Shown here: piece by piece, positions 36,038 through 48,364 of the stretch | Layout of the letters: every line of letters begins with the position of its first letter | How positions within the stretch are numbered: position 1 is the stretch's first letter | Source of the DNA: Nymphaea colorata | Lineage: Eukaryota; Streptophyta; Magnoliopsida; Nymphaeales; Nymphaeaceae | Length of the DNA stretch: 64,000 nt | Reading direction: 5' to 3' | Assembly (NCBI RefSeq): GCF_008831285.2 | Contig: NC_045144.1 | Span: 19,979,716-20,043,715 of the forward strand | Translations under genes and position numbers: made by a program | Notes under the pieces: model-generated | Told to the model about the DNA's origin: nothing | Database searches by the model: none | Seen by the model: the letters and a program-made list of their open reading frames with translations, nothing else

Positions 36038-36464
36038 TAGGGATGTCAATATATCTGATTTGAATCGGATATCCGACCGATCCGATTCGAAAAAATCGGA
36101 TATGGATAAAAACTTAATATCCGATTAAGAAATCGGATCGGATTCGGATTTAATAAATGACATCCGATCGGATTCGGATATACATGAATATCGGATCGGA
36201 TTCAGATACAAATTCGGATCGGATTCATTTTTAGACAAATATCCTCTATCTAATACTTGAAAAATGACAAAATCCGGTTCAAAATTCGGATTCGGATTCA
36301 GATATAAATATAAAAATCGGATTCGGATTGTAAAATCGGATTTCGAATTCGGATATGACTTTGCTTTATTCGAATCCGAATCCGAATCCGAATATATGAA
36401 TATTCGAAAAAGCGGATATGATTAAAAATGTATGCGATCTGAATCCGATCCGTTGATATCCCTA
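36038..36464. mobile_element. Ac/Ds-like non-autonomous element, 427 bp, with subterminal repeats
   Basis: The left end is TAGGGATGTCAATATATC and the right end, reverse complemented, is TAGGGATATCAACGGATC. This terminal inverted repeat starts like that of the maize Ac/Ds family (TAGGGATG). Flanks CTCGAAAG (36030-36037) and CTGGAAAA (36465-36472) agree at six of eight positions, as expected for an 8-bp hAT target duplication. The interior is packed with ATCGGAT, ATCCGA and GGATTCGGAT words on both strands, the kind of subterminal motif that hAT transposases bind. No open frame of note. Diverged relatives lie near 18420-18960, 25290-25520, 28590-28860 and 56400-56765. Confidence 0.7.
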
Positions 36465-36469
36465 CTGGA

Positions 36470-37892
36470 AAACCTGCCACGGAACATTTTCTAAGTTGAA
36501 TACTAACCTTTTAACCTGTATGTCACATTCATCCTTTCATTTATTTGAGTCCGTCTTACCTTTCTTGAGATTACAAAGCGAAGAAATTTGTTCTTAAAAA
36601 AAAAAATGTTGGGTAACAAAGGAAAATGTTAGATTAGTTTTACCGTTTGATTTAAGGACGGCCACATTGCAAATAAAAATATACAAATTTTTATATGTAG
36701 TAAATTTTCGCAAAGTGTTGAGCTCTGCATCGAGAAAAAACTAATAATTACTTTAAAACCATAAATTATTATTATATAAATAGGATTTGTACGGTTTAAA
36801 ATTTGATAGAAGCTTCCATTTACAGCGTTTAAAGAGCTGTTACATAATAATTTTTTTTTTAATACAGATAAGAAAAAGGAGTTTTGTATATCGGTGGCAT
36901 TCTCTTCATTAAAATGACTAAAATAACTTCACTACAAACAAATCTCATCTTCCTTACTTTATAAACGCCAACCTCTTTAAATTATGCCCAAATAATATTA
37001 GTCCATGTTTGTTATACCCCAACCAGTTAGCTTTCTCATGAGTATCTAAATTAGTAAAATGGATTATTGACGACGAAAAATTTTCCAAGAGCAAGTCTAA
37101 GTGCATTACAAGTTAAGATAAATATATTTCAAAGTCTTGACGTCAAGATCAAAATTAAGAATGGGCTTGACAGGAACAAATTATTAAACATTTTTGAATT
37201 AACCACTTAAAAACCTGTATATTCTTTTAACGATATGAAATATATGGTGTACTATTATTTATTACTTTAATTTACTTACTAGCATTTTAAATTTTAATAA
37301 TTTAAAAAGCCACGTATACTTTTATATGAGAAGTTCATGTTTTGGGAGGCAAAGTACTTTTTATTGTTGCTAGCTTTAAAAAGAGTTTCCTCATAAAAAA
37401 AAGACAAAAAACCATTACTTCTTATCCACATCGTGCATTAAGGACCTCCATATATCAATGTCAGCCTATCAATGTCAACACACACACACACAAATTAGGC
37501 TCATTTTTTGTTATATTTTTGAAGGAATTAAGTTTTAATATTACATTCTACGACTAAGTTACTATTTAACTTATATTTTTTGTTTTTGATCAAACTGAAA
37601 ATTAACTCCGGGTTATAAGATTATTTAAATTCCACTGAGTTGCCCAACATTAAAGACAAAACCAATTCATTTAATTTTATGTTAAATATATTTCGTTTAA
37701 GATAATTTGATAAAAAACAACAGTTTTTTTCACTACCAACCTTTCTTATCTTTAAGAAAAAACGTGTTTAAAATCCAGAAAATGAATTTGTTCGTTTTCA
37801 ACATTTTTTTTGTTTCTAAATGCATTTGCATTAACAAGTTGTATTTTAAAATATATATGTAAAAAACTTAAATTTTTTTAACTAATATTTAA

Positions 37893-37925
<33 letters not shown>
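36470..37925. other. AT-rich intergenic region upstream of the TBC gene
   Basis: No gene recognised; a (TA)n run at about 37896-37923 closes it. The DNA from 37926 becomes CT-rich and leads into the TBC gene. Confidence 0.6.
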
Positions 37926-37928
<3 letters not shown>

Positions 37929-38293
37929 CGTTCACGCAGTGTCGTGGGAAGAGATAGAGGTCATCCTTGTCATCAAGGTCACGAGGCGCCACCTTGGTCG
38001 TAGGCGTTCTATTTGCTATCAGTGCACCCAAAAAAACTCCATCCCATCCACCACCATTTTCCTCTCCCCCCTTCTTTTACCTGGTCATCATCATCTTTCT
38101 CTTTCTCCATGATAACCCAACAAACCCATCTTCCTCAAAATCGCAGAGGAAAGTTGACAAACCCACCAACCTTGTTGTTGCTGCACCACCTTCATAGATC
38201 AGATTTTTAATCGCATCAATGCGGTTCCTCTTCTCTCCTTTTCTGTAAATACCACCTCCCTTTTTTCTGTCTTCTCTCCCTCCGGGCTTTGAG
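37926..38293 (+). promoter_or_regulatory. Probable promoter and CT-rich leader of the TBC gene
   Basis: About 370 bases between the (TA)n tract and the start codon. The 3' part is pyrimidine-rich (for example 38040-38105), typical of plant 5' leaders. No certain TATA box or start site can be named. Confidence 0.35.
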
Positions 38294-41200
38294 ATGCATA
38301 TAACTCAAACAAAGAGAGGAGTATCCAATGGGGGCAATGTCCAGAGACTCCATTGGAAGGTTATCAACACCGTGAACAGCACCAATAAAATCATCAACGG
38401 AAACACCAATGGGAATGCTGCCAAGAAGAACGCCACCATCAAGGTGAAATTCACCGACCTTTACGAGTTCTCTGTAGAGGGGAACCTTGATGATGTGAAT
38501 GTATTGAACGAGGTGAGGGAGCGGGTGAGGCAGCAGGGGCGTACTTGGTGGGCTTTGGAAGCTAGCAAGGGTGCCAATTGGTACCTGAAGCCGCAGATTT
38601 CTTCGCTTTCGGAAGCTCTTACCGTTTCGTCGTTGAAGATTTCCGTTCTCGCAGACACCATCTTGTTGAAGCGGTTGATCAGGAAGGGCATTCCTCCTGT
38701 TCTTAGGCCGAAGGTCTGGCTCTCTTTGTCGGGGGCGGCGAAGAAGAGGTCGATGGCGCCGGAGACCTATTATGCCGACCTCATCAAGGCTGTGACGGAC
38801 AAGGTTACGCCTGCAACCCTGCAAATTGATCACGTGGGTTTGCTATCTTTTCTTTCCTCCTACCTTTCCATCAATTATGTATCTCTAAATTGGTATTGCT
38901 CATGCTTCTGGACATTGGCCCATGAATGGTGCATTGGGTGCTTCGTTTTTGGAATATGTTTCATAACTTGCTTCAGGTGGATGGTTACGAATGTGCGAGA
39001 TTCTCTATCTCTGTTTCTGTCTCTCATCTCTCTGTCTATCATCTCTCTGTCTTTCTGTATAGATTGTTTTGCTTAGATGTTTCTCATTCACGAAAGGTGC
39101 CAGAGTTTATTTTACTTGTGTTTTTCCTTTTTTATGTGGTGGATCTTTATCACCTATGGACTTTATATAGTTTTGGACCTGTGTATCTTTTTGCATGTGC
39201 AACTTTTTCTGATATGTGCTTTGCACTAAAGTAGCGAGTCAAGATACCGGGTACTTGTTTATTGAACTGGGCATCAGCAATATTTGTTGTTCCGACCGCT
39301 TTGTGCCTCCTGATCGTATTTTATTCTAAGATTAGTTTGTAAACTTGGTCGTATTTTAGATCCTGGTGAACAATCTTTCTTGTCATCTTGGGTTATTTGC
39401 AACTGTCGGACCTAATTATGAAAGATGGAAGACTCAAAATCCTTAGAGAAGCACGGGTGATCTTCATTCACATCGAAGGAAAGAAATGTTTTGAGATTTT
39501 ATTTGATGAATGGAGTGAAAAGCAGTTCTATGCTGACCCAGTATTCATTTATTTTCTTAACTTCCATAATACTTTTAGGCTTTTAACATTCTTGAAACTG
39601 AACAATACCAATTTGATAATAATCTAGTTTATGCATGAGAGCCATTACAGAGTCATGAGCGAATCCATATACTTGGACTTCCGGATTGCTTTCAGCATAT
39701 GACTTCGGCACTTTGCTCATTCACAAGTTTGCTAAACTACTTCGGATTTTCATCTTCCTGTGAATCTTTTACATTTTTTTTTTCTGAAATTCCTTTTTAT
39801 CCGAAATTTTGGTGATCTATTCTGCAGTTTTATGTACTTGCAATTCAGTTCATAATGTAACTCAGTATCGTGTATCATGTTTCTTTTAGTTTTTGTCTGC
39901 TTTACTGTATTGTTCATTCCTTTTTTTCATTTTTTTGTGGTTCAGAAATTATCTTTTTTTTTCTTCTAATTTTCAACAGGATTTACCACGTACATTCCCA
40001 TCCCATCCTTGGCTGGACACACCAGAAGGTCATGCATCTTTGAGACGTGTTCTAGTTGGTTATTCGTTTAGAGACTCTGATGTTGGATACTGTCAAGTAA
40101 GACATACTTAATTCTCCAATTGGTTGCGTTCTTGGCTCCTGAATTCATGTGTAGCATCTCTTTTGAGTTCAGGGATTAAATTATGTGGCTGCACTGCTGC
40201 TGCTTGTGATGAAGACGGAAGAAGATGCATTCTGGATGCTTGCCACCCTTCTGGAAAATGTGCTAGTGAATGATTGCTACACTGACAACTTATCTGGTTG
40301 CCATGTTGAACAAAGAGTATTCAAAGATCTGCTTTCAAAAAAATGTCCAAGGTTAGTTGCCTTTATTTTAGCTTCTAACTTGAGCCTCTTATTTTCCTTA
40401 AATATTGTAAGTTAACTAGGACAATGTATTCCAGAATTGCTACTCATTTGGAGGCTATGGGGTTTGATGTGTCTCTTGTTGCCACAGAATGGTTTCTGTG
40501 CCTCTTCTCGAAAAGCTTGCCATCAGAGGTAGGCCATGACATATGAACAGAAGAATATTGTGAACTTCAGGGAGATAATTCTATGGCTTATCCGCATGCT
40601 CTAACAGTTGCTAAAAGATTGTTAAGCAATGCCTTTGCTGATTAATGAATATGCTTGTCATTGTTATAAATCATGGTACCCACAAGTTCATATGTCCAAT
40701 CCTGTCCTTGAATTGCACATTTTGCTAAAATAGGTTTGTCCTTCAGATGCTTTAGCTTCCAAATAAGAATCTGTGCTTTTTTTCATCCTCACACAGGTGC
40801 ATATGTGCATTATCAGTGCACATACATAAGATTTTTCTGTTTTCTTAACAATCATGATAAGGCTTGTAGTACAAATTGTGTTCCTGTAAAGATGCTTATA
40901 TTTCCAGTTTAAGAAATTATCCCATCTGGCCGTCTTACCTCCGGATTTTAAACAAGCATACTGCAGGATAGATGGTTTGAACTTAAATTCTCCAAACAGT
41001 AAACACCACATTTGTGTATGAGGCTCCTAAGGAGATTAGTTCTTTCTCTGGTTGTCCTCTATCAGCCTGAAAGATAGTTATCCAAAATTTTGCAATGCTC
41101 TATCTTTACGTAGCTAATTCTTGAAAATTCAAGTCTTGTTCATCATGACAGCTATAAATGAGCTTGGATTCCCACCGATTTCCCTGATTGTTAACCATAA

Positions 41201-43459
41201 AAAACCTTGATTTTGTCCCTGATTGTTAACTATGGATGAGCTAAATGCTCCTTCACCATCTAGTTTTGCATCAAATTTGGAAGAAAGATATCTTCTGTGC
41301 ACAAATTCACACTCTCCATATGTTTGATGTGAATGGGCATTTGAACATTGGTGATCACTGGTTTCCTTTTCTCGTTTGCATAAAACCAGCTGCTGTTTAA
41401 GGAACTTTAGATTGTTTTAACTCTTAATATATCTGGTAGAGAGTTTCTAATAAAACACCAACCAAACGGCTAACACTCTTAAGCTCTTACTTGATTATTA
41501 CTCTGTTCCTTGAAAGATGTTACTTTCAGCTGTGTTCCATTTCTACTTCTGATAGCCTACTGCAGGTTTCTTCCACGCATCTTCTTACTATCCAATTTGT
41601 CATTCCATATCATTATGCCTTCAATTTCATCCAGTTGAGTGTGTTGCCCTCTAAGTCAGCTGTAGGTAGAGAAGGAATACAGAGTATTTGTGGTACACAC
41701 AAATTCTTTCTTCAAGATTATATGTAAGCCACTTGCTAACAAAACTCATCTGAGAAGGCTGAAGTTAGAACATGAGATCTCGTACTGCTTGGGAGTTTAG
41801 GGTCCACGGGAATTTGATGCTTCTCTTACTGGCCATCCAAGTGATGTTCTTTAAATTTCCCCCACTGAGTTCTATATTTCAGTCTTCAGAAAAAAAGCAA
41901 ATAAACAACTGTGGGCTGCACCACCATGTTCGTTCTTCTACTATAGGAGTATTCAGTTCTAATAAAAACTTAAACAAATGATGAGTCTAAGCATTCGTAT
42001 TAATGACTAAATTCATAAGCTAGCTTTGTTGTTCTCTTTTAGCCTTGAAGTCTACCTCGACCTTTAGGCTTGATTCTGCATAATTTCCCTTCAACCATGT
42101 GAGGCCTTGTGAAATATCATATTTTCTGTTAAGGGAGTACATGAATCTTGGTTGGGCTTCAATGCACTTTTAACCTACCTATTATCCCTTTGCTAGCAAA
42201 TGTTACCAATTTTTATTTCTTTCTATCGTGCTAACTGAATGGGGAGTTGTTGGAATCACTCAGTAGGCAGAAGCGTCTGCTTAGATAAAAAAAGAAGATA
42301 GTGGATTAGCATAGCAAAAGTGGCAGAAAACAGTAATAGTTCTTAGAAGCTAAGCCTGTCCTTTTTATGGTTTTGTAAATTATCCATTCTCCCAGTTGGG
42401 TATTTAATATTTAGTTTCATGATCTATTCTTTATTAATTTGCTGATGAAGTTCTTTGTCTCAACTGCTATTTTTCATCAGTTGATAAAAAAAGTCATGAA
42501 TTCTTATATTCTTTTGGTGAGGCGATGTTGAGTCTGATTTTATGTTCTCAATCCAAAGCCTATATGTTGATGTGTCTAGTGTAGTTTTGCTTTGTTCTAT
42601 GATAACGTTTTAATGTTGGAAATTTCCAGACAACCATGAGGGTGTGGGACGTCCTATTCAATGAGGGTGTGAATGTTTTGTTCCGTGTTGCTTTAGCTAT
42701 CTTCAAGGTAAATCTAAACGACTAACTTATAATATAAAATGCATACGAAATTGTGCTGTTGTCAGATAATGTGGTTTATTACTGTTATCTTAGAATGCCA
42801 GTCTTGCTTTGTTTACCCCTTAAAACTGCGCTGATTTTCAGAATATTTAGTCTATTTGTTATATTTTTTTAATCTAGATTGGATATTAAAGTGGTTGGCT
42901 TTCAAATTCTCAAAATTCATTCAACTCCGATAGGCCCAATTCAACTGAACCGCTAAGCCAAGTAGATGTAGCATTCATTTCCCACTGGGACCATAGAAAG
43001 CATGTGATGGTTGCTTGACCTTTTCATCAATTTGACCGTGGTATCTATGTTGAATATCCTTCTCCTAACAATTGGGTTTTAAAGTTTTCTTGTTCTAACC
43101 AAGTATCTAGAAATAACCATTTTCTCCTGCCTTTGTGGGTGGTTGCAGATGAAGGAGGAGGAATTGTTGAGTGTCAATCATGTTGGAGATGTGATCAGTA
43201 TTTTGCATACAACCGCTCATCATCTTTTTGATCCTGATGAACTCTTGACGGTAAGCTGATCTTCTGAAACTAGCGTTCTACTGACCTGTGTAAGGCACTT
43301 CCATTAAGTATTAGTACTGTATTGCAATAGGTAGCTTTTGACAAGATTGGCTCTATGACAACAAACACCATCACAAAACAGCGGAAAAAGCAGGAACCAG
43401 CAGTAATGGCAGAACTTGACCAGAGATTAAGAAGACTCAACTCCTTAAAAAAGGATTGA
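38294..43459 (+). CDS. TBC-domain Rab GTPase-activating protein, seven exons (412 aa)
   Basis: Exons: 38294-38833, 39980-40096, 40173-40351, 40435-40528, 42630-42707, 43149-43250 and 43331-43459. All junctions are GT/AG with fitting phase. The product is a plant TBC (Gyp1-type) protein expected to speed GTP hydrolysis by a Rab GTPase in membrane traffic. The N-terminal ~100 residues carry the plant-specific VKFTDLYEFSVEGN and GRTWWALEASKGANWYL motifs. The TBC domain begins at RLIRKGIPPVLRPKVW. It holds IDHDLPR with the arginine finger R184, and GYCQG with the glutamine finger Q219, followed by GLNYVAALLLLV, NDCYTDNLSGCHVEQ and RVWDVLFNEG. The C-terminal tail ends RRLNSLKKD. Intron 4 is the longest (about 2.1 kb). 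The last two exons recur, orphaned, at 56987-57297. Which Rab it serves is unknown. Confidence 0.92.
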
Positions 43460-45285
43460 TGTGCTTTAGCATGTAAAAGTCGTTTCAAACACATCTTCTG
43501 TAATATATCATCCTAATCTGTTGATAGAAAAAGTCTCTTGTAAAGGTCTTATCTGCAGGCAAAAAGAAAAAGGAAAAGCGAAAGAGATGTAGTTTTGCAA
43601 TTCTTACCAGCATATTTGTTGTATAAGTGAATCCATGAGAAAGCTCAAATATTTGGCACAGGGCTTTCTTGCTCCACTAATTTTGTTAGGCCAACAATTG
43701 CAGATCTGGTTATCCCTTCTTTTTGTGCTGGTTGGTATCAGGCTCTCAGCTAAGTTTGGAGTTCTTGTCTACACTTTATTAAAAATGACAAAATTGATGA
43801 CCCGTAATCATGATTTAATGTGGTACATTTTTATAATTATACCACTGACACCAAAAACAGTAAAAAAAAGGAAATGACTGTTCCCGGACATTCTAGATAC
43901 ATTTCTATTCGAAAATTTTCGACATACTCAGTTTTATATGTCCGAACTAGTTTCTAGAGCGATCGGGATCATGCAAGCTTCAGCTGCTTATACTCTTAAA
44001 TGAAGCGAAATGCTTCAGAATTTCAAGGTTTTGCTGTTTTGATGCGACCTTGTTGAGGGGCACACCAAATTTGACTATCGTAAAAAAGGAATCCAGAATT
44101 TATAAAATAATAAAAGAATCAGAAGGAAAAACAAGCAGATTACTCGAAAAGCACCAAAAGGACAGAAACAATTAAACCACATAAAAAAATCAGGATTCAA
44201 GAACCAATTCATTGCTGGCCAATAAACGTATTAATTCTCCAGACAGAAAACTGTCAGACAATCTGATTTTTGCCAAGAACTACTACCGAAGACACTAAGA
44301 AAACAATTATGATCTCCCTCAATATAGCCCCGAATGGCTGAATCCGTCGCTTCCATCTGGAATTATTACCCTTAATCTTGGCCCTCGATGCATAATAGGA
44401 AGCAACCCCCAAGCATCCTCTACACCAAAGAGGTCTTGAGACAAATCTTATCTTTTCAGAGTCGAGTAATAGAAACCTATGAACACAGGAATCATTATTC
44501 CAGAACAACCCGTTCAAGGTATAACAGAATGTTTCCCAGGAAGAAAAAATCAGAGCTGGAAACTCTGATTTTTTGTTTCATGGAAATTTTCACTCGCAAT
44601 AGCCCATCAAACGCTCTAGATCAGATTAATCGCACCAGAGATTTTTTGGGTGAGCAGAAGGCAAAAGTGAGCCGAAGGCCCCCAACAAATACTCCATCTG
44701 TCTTTTGGGATCTTGGGTTGCATCCGAGACCTGGTTGGGGTGCGAAACAACCATCACCTGGTGCCACTTTCCTACCATTTGCAAGCTTAAGGAAGTAGCA
44801 CTCATGGGAATTGAATAAAATAATAGACATAAATCTAAAAAATTAAGGCACATTGATATAACACTGTAACATAAATTTATAAATTTTATGTTATTTTTAC
44901 ACTTCAAGGGTGTGAAACGACTGGGATACCCTTAGTATGCCAAAAGAAAAGGCCTTCTTATGTGGGGTAAAAGGTGGAAAAGGAAAAAAAAAAGACAAAC
45001 TCCCCGAAATATTAATTTCTTTTTCAAAAATGGCTAAAACGACTTCATTTTCGTCGGTGCATGCTGTAAGGGCAGTGTACGCAATTACTTGGTCAGTGGT
45101 TTAATATTAGCTAGTGCTAAAGCCCAAATAAAAGAGCTTATGTTTAAAAACATCATATATATGCATTATGTGACGTCACACGAGCACAAGACATGTTTTT
45201 GGACTACTTAGTTTCAATCAACAACTAAAACCATGTTAATTGGAAAAACATGCATTGGAGGTTTCATATGAAACATAGTTGTGTG

Positions 45286-45535
45286 CTTAAGTCATTGGAT
45301 TCTTCAATTTTACTGCCGGCACTTGAGTCGCATCGAGTCAGATGTGCACCGGATATGGATGCGACTTCGACTCACACTCGAGCCCAGTTAGAATGTCATA
45401 TTACTAAATTACTTATATAATATATGTTGTTTTGATATTTTTTTATGCAATACAATTGTTCAAATATGTTATATACATTAATAACTAAATTGTAATAATA
45501 ATGTATACATGCTTATTTTGTTGTATATATAATAA

Positions 45536-45571
<36 letters not shown>

Positions 45572-45637
45572 GTAATACATTAATAACTAAATTGTAATAA
45601 TAATATATACATGCTTATTCTGTTGTATATATAATAA

Positions 45638-45679
<42 letters not shown>

Positions 45680-45775
45680 GTACCATTGCCGCACTGTCGC
45701 ACCTAAATTTGTTGGGATGTGCCGCTCCGGCACTGGCACCTGCATCAGCACCCGCACCCCGCACTCTGGTGACAG
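45286..45775. mobile_element. Non-autonomous DNA element, ~490 bp (copy 2)
   Basis: Homologous to 5194-5528 and flanked by AGTTGTGTG (45277-45285) and AGTTGCGTG (45776-45784). The duplicated TBC flank at 59382-59395 has a single AGTTGCGTGCACC and no element, which is an empty site. Internally, a unit of roughly 90-100 bases ending in (TAA)n is doubled (45480-45680), which explains why this copy is longer than the one at 5 kb. Confidence 0.75.
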
Positions 45776-45935
45776 AGTTGCGTGCACCAGATAGTGCATA
45801 TAATGGATTGAAAAACTATGCCGCCGAGGTTTTATATGAGATTGAGTTGCGTGCACCAGGTAGTGCATATAATGGATTGAAAAACTATGCCGCTTTTATA
45901 TGAGATTGAGTTGTGTGCACCAAGGTAGTGCATAG
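45774..45935. repeat. Tandem duplication of ~66 bp beside the inserted element
   Basis: GAGTTGCGTGCACCAGATAG...TATATGAGATT is present at 45774 and 45843, and a third partial unit begins at 45907. The TBC-flank duplicate has only one unit, so this local amplification happened after the duplication, probably around the insertion event. Confidence 0.8.
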
Positions 45936-46128
45936 GTGTAGTTGGAGTATTTTTTATTTTTCAAAAAGTTTTATTATTAACTTTTTTCATTACTTTTTTG
46001 TCCTTTTAGGAGCTCCCCTTTTTACTAGCCAGAAGTATCATGGTCACCTTGCCAACTTAGGTTTCATGTATACCACTGTCTGGGTGACATGATCACCTAT
46101 ACTGGTGGACCTACAGTGACGATTAATG

Positions 46129-46130
<2 letters not shown>

Positions 46131-46212
<82 letters not shown>
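46131..46212. repeat. (AT)n microsatellite, ~80 bp
   Basis: Pure AT dinucleotide repeat. At the homologous place in the duplicate (about 59646-59652) only CATATATAG is present, so the tract expanded in this copy. Confidence 0.9.
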
Positions 46213-46216
<4 letters not shown>

Positions 46217-46298
46217 AGACTCCCATTTGTGTATGTAGAAATTGAATGTCGCTTGGTTGAATTTATAAGAATGCATTTCCTACAGTTACATCCGAAAG

Positions 46299-46499
46299 CA
46301 GGGGTGAAGCTAGGGGGGCCATGGGCCATGGCACCCCTCAAATTTTAGAACAAAAACAATTACATGTATTTTTCAAAAATTTGCATTTAGCCTATATAAA
46401 AATTTTAAAAAATTAGATTTAGGCACCTGCTTAAATTACAAAACTATACTTCCTCTCTCGTATCCGTAGGGCATATGCCTCTACCTACCTCCGTCGCTG
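46299..46499. mobile_element. hAT-type MITE, 201 bp
   Basis: It begins CAGGGGTGAAGCTAGG and ends CTCCGTCGCTG, with the GC-rich GGGCCATGGGCCATGG patch next to the left end and an A/T-rich middle, as in the MITEs at 29421 and 62652. Flanks TCCGAAAG and ACCTAGAG agree in five of eight positions, so the target duplication is worn. Confidence 0.6.
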
Positions 46500-46697
46500 A
46501 CCTAGAGTAGAACCATGTTGAAACTCGTCTGTGCGATCTCGTTTTAGTATATATATGTGTATTGAACAGAACTTATTTAATTTCATTGCACAGGTGCAAA
46601 CACGACAACCGTAAATATATATTGGTTCTTGCTAACAACAAGAAATAGGAAATCCATAGATTGAATGCATGCTTTCTGCGAGAGCATGCACTGTTTC

Positions 46698-47867
46698 TTA
46701 TTGAGAAGCACTATAGATACTATCATCTTCACCATAATCATACAAAGTCTCAGTTTTGACGGACTTCATGAACTCAGCATGCTCCTCCACTGTGCAGCAC
46801 TTATTTAAACAAATATGGCACCCTCCAGAGTGTGAGATCGCGCCACCTATCATCCCTAATGCTCGTAACCAGTTAAAATCAAACATATGTTTAAACAGAA
46901 ATGACACTTTCCAGTAGTTTATATCAACCTCACGTTTCCGATTGTTTTCATCTGCATCCACATTCACAATTATAAAAGTTCAGCCCTGCAATTATAGATG
47001 CACATTAGATGGTTATATACACCACTCTTGTGTATGTAATTTCATGCGTCATTTTAATAATGACAAAAAATGCTCAAGATTAATATAAAAGAAACCTTTT
47101 TTACAAAAAATGAAACTATAAAAAAAAGATTTGAAGACTCAATAAATATAAAATTTGTGAGTACATATATACATATCGTTATGACCAATATATCCCTTTA
47201 AACAGTAAAAAGACATTTTCGTTTTTTTGCCCCACTAATAGTGTTATCTCTTTATCTTATAAATATTTTATTACCAGATATTTATGTTCAACATCATTCC
47301 ATACATCCGTCCATTATCTGATTATTTCATAAATATTTTATTATCTCATAAAACATTATATCATATTTATGTTTAGTATTATCTCATACATCTGCATGTT
47401 ATTTCATTACCTCATAAATCTTTTGTTATCTCACAAACATTATCTCATATTTATGTTTAGCGTTATCTCATACATCTATCCTCTGTTATTTGTTTATCTC
47501 ATAAATCTTTTGTTATTTGATAAATATCATCTCATACTTATTTGTTGTTTCTAACATATTTGTTAACTCACACACATGTATATGCAATGTTAGGTCATAA
47601 ACGTAAATATGCATATTGATAGTATGGTCTATATCCGGCATAGGCTCGTTACATATACAAAAAGACCTACATCTGCCACCGCCAAAGCAATAGGTGGCAT
47701 GATCTGTCGTTGATGGGCTAATGACTTTGGAAGGAAAAAGAAGTAAATTAAGGAAGACTTAGAGATCAGCAAAACATACTCTTATTCTCGTATAGTCTAC
47801 TTGCAAAAGTCACAGAGGACAGTAAGAGAAAGGCAACAATGAAGATTAAAAGAGGAACTTGCTTCAT
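46698..47867 (-). CDS. Small secreted Cys-containing protein, gene 2 (two exons, 113 aa)
   Basis: Exon 1 is 47867-47780 and exon 2 is 46951-46698. The donor is A|GTATGT and the acceptor ...GGATGCAG, the same phase and site as gene 1 at 54378. Residues 1-22 are a signal peptide (MKQVPLLIFIVAFLLLSSVT-FA). The mature part is about 91 aa: a basic/polar stretch (ENNRKREVD), a mixed middle, then GGCHICLNKCC (Cys 74, 77, 81, 82), followed by TVEEHAEFMKSVKTE and an acidic tail. The CC-x2-EE-x-AEF-x-K signature is shared with gene 1. The middle differs wholly from gene 1's proline-rich segment, which suggests fast change or a different use of the intron-exon sequence. Function unknown; a secreted peptide or wall protein is inferred. 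A distant link to glycine-rich/Cys-rich GRP proteins is possible. Confidence 0.65.
47240..47575. repeat. AT-rich tandem repeat, TTATCTCATAAA family (copy 2, in intron of gene 2)
   Basis: About four diverged units with a period near 82 bases (for example TTTATGTTTAG at 47367 and 47449). Same family and same flank as at 21180-21560. It lies inside the intron of the secreted-protein gene 2. Confidence 0.75.
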
Positions 47868-47947
47868 TGTAAATAGCAACTGCGTCTGGTGGAGGAAGAC
47901 TGGATGAATGCATTGTAGAACGAGACCTCCTCCATCATCGATCATCG

Positions 47948-47954
47948 ATTTATA
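47948..47954 (-). promoter_or_regulatory. TATA box of secreted-protein gene 2
   Basis: On the minus strand GCATATAAATCG stands about 80 bases before the ATG, at the place matching GTATAAATAGG in gene 1. The surrounding ~280 bases of promoter and leader are conserved between the two genes, with shared phrases such as CCAGTCTTCCTCCACCAG and GCAGTTGCTATTTACA. Confidence 0.7.
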
Positions 47955-48364
47955 TGCGTGACATGAGACTTAGTCAGAGAGCTACCTACCTTTCTGGAAA
48001 GAGAAAGAATTAATGAGGGTAGTTGAGAATCTGACCATAATTAATTTGAGACATTGTTCCAATTCTCCATGCTTCCTTTCAGTTAATCTTTCCTCCTCCT
48101 CTCACTCTCAATCCTGGATGCAAACCTGCAGGGCAAAAGTCCCTCAAGTCATTCTTTTTTATCAAAATTTAGAGAGGGCAAGCGTAAGAGGTAGGGATGA
48201 TGTAGAGATGGACATTGATCCATATTTCTGTAGATATGAAAGCTGGGCAATTATATTCCTAGTTGTTGCAAAAGTATATATGGATGGCACCACCAACAGA
48301 ACATATATAGATGTAAAGTGGAGATTAGGAGGAATTTACCGATTAACGATGATTTTTATGTAAG

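Larger units (their letters stand above)
43460..46298. repeat. 3' flank of the TBC gene, duplicated at 57298-59748
   Basis: The match starts in intron 5 (about 43096) and runs through exons 6-7, 3' flank and on to about 46298, facing 56934-59748. Differences are substitutions and indels. The copy at 45286-45775 carries an inserted element that is absent from the duplicate. The duplicate has about 290 extra bases near 58706-58995 and a ~60-base extra near 57773-57830. No further gene is evident in the flank; open frames near 44250-44830 read through both copies but match nothing recognised. Confidence 0.85.

Noticed and set aside
44250-44830. Overlapping open frames downstream of the TBC gene
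   Set aside because: They overlap on both strands, no domain is recognised, and the duplicate at about 58080-58700 does not keep the frames.
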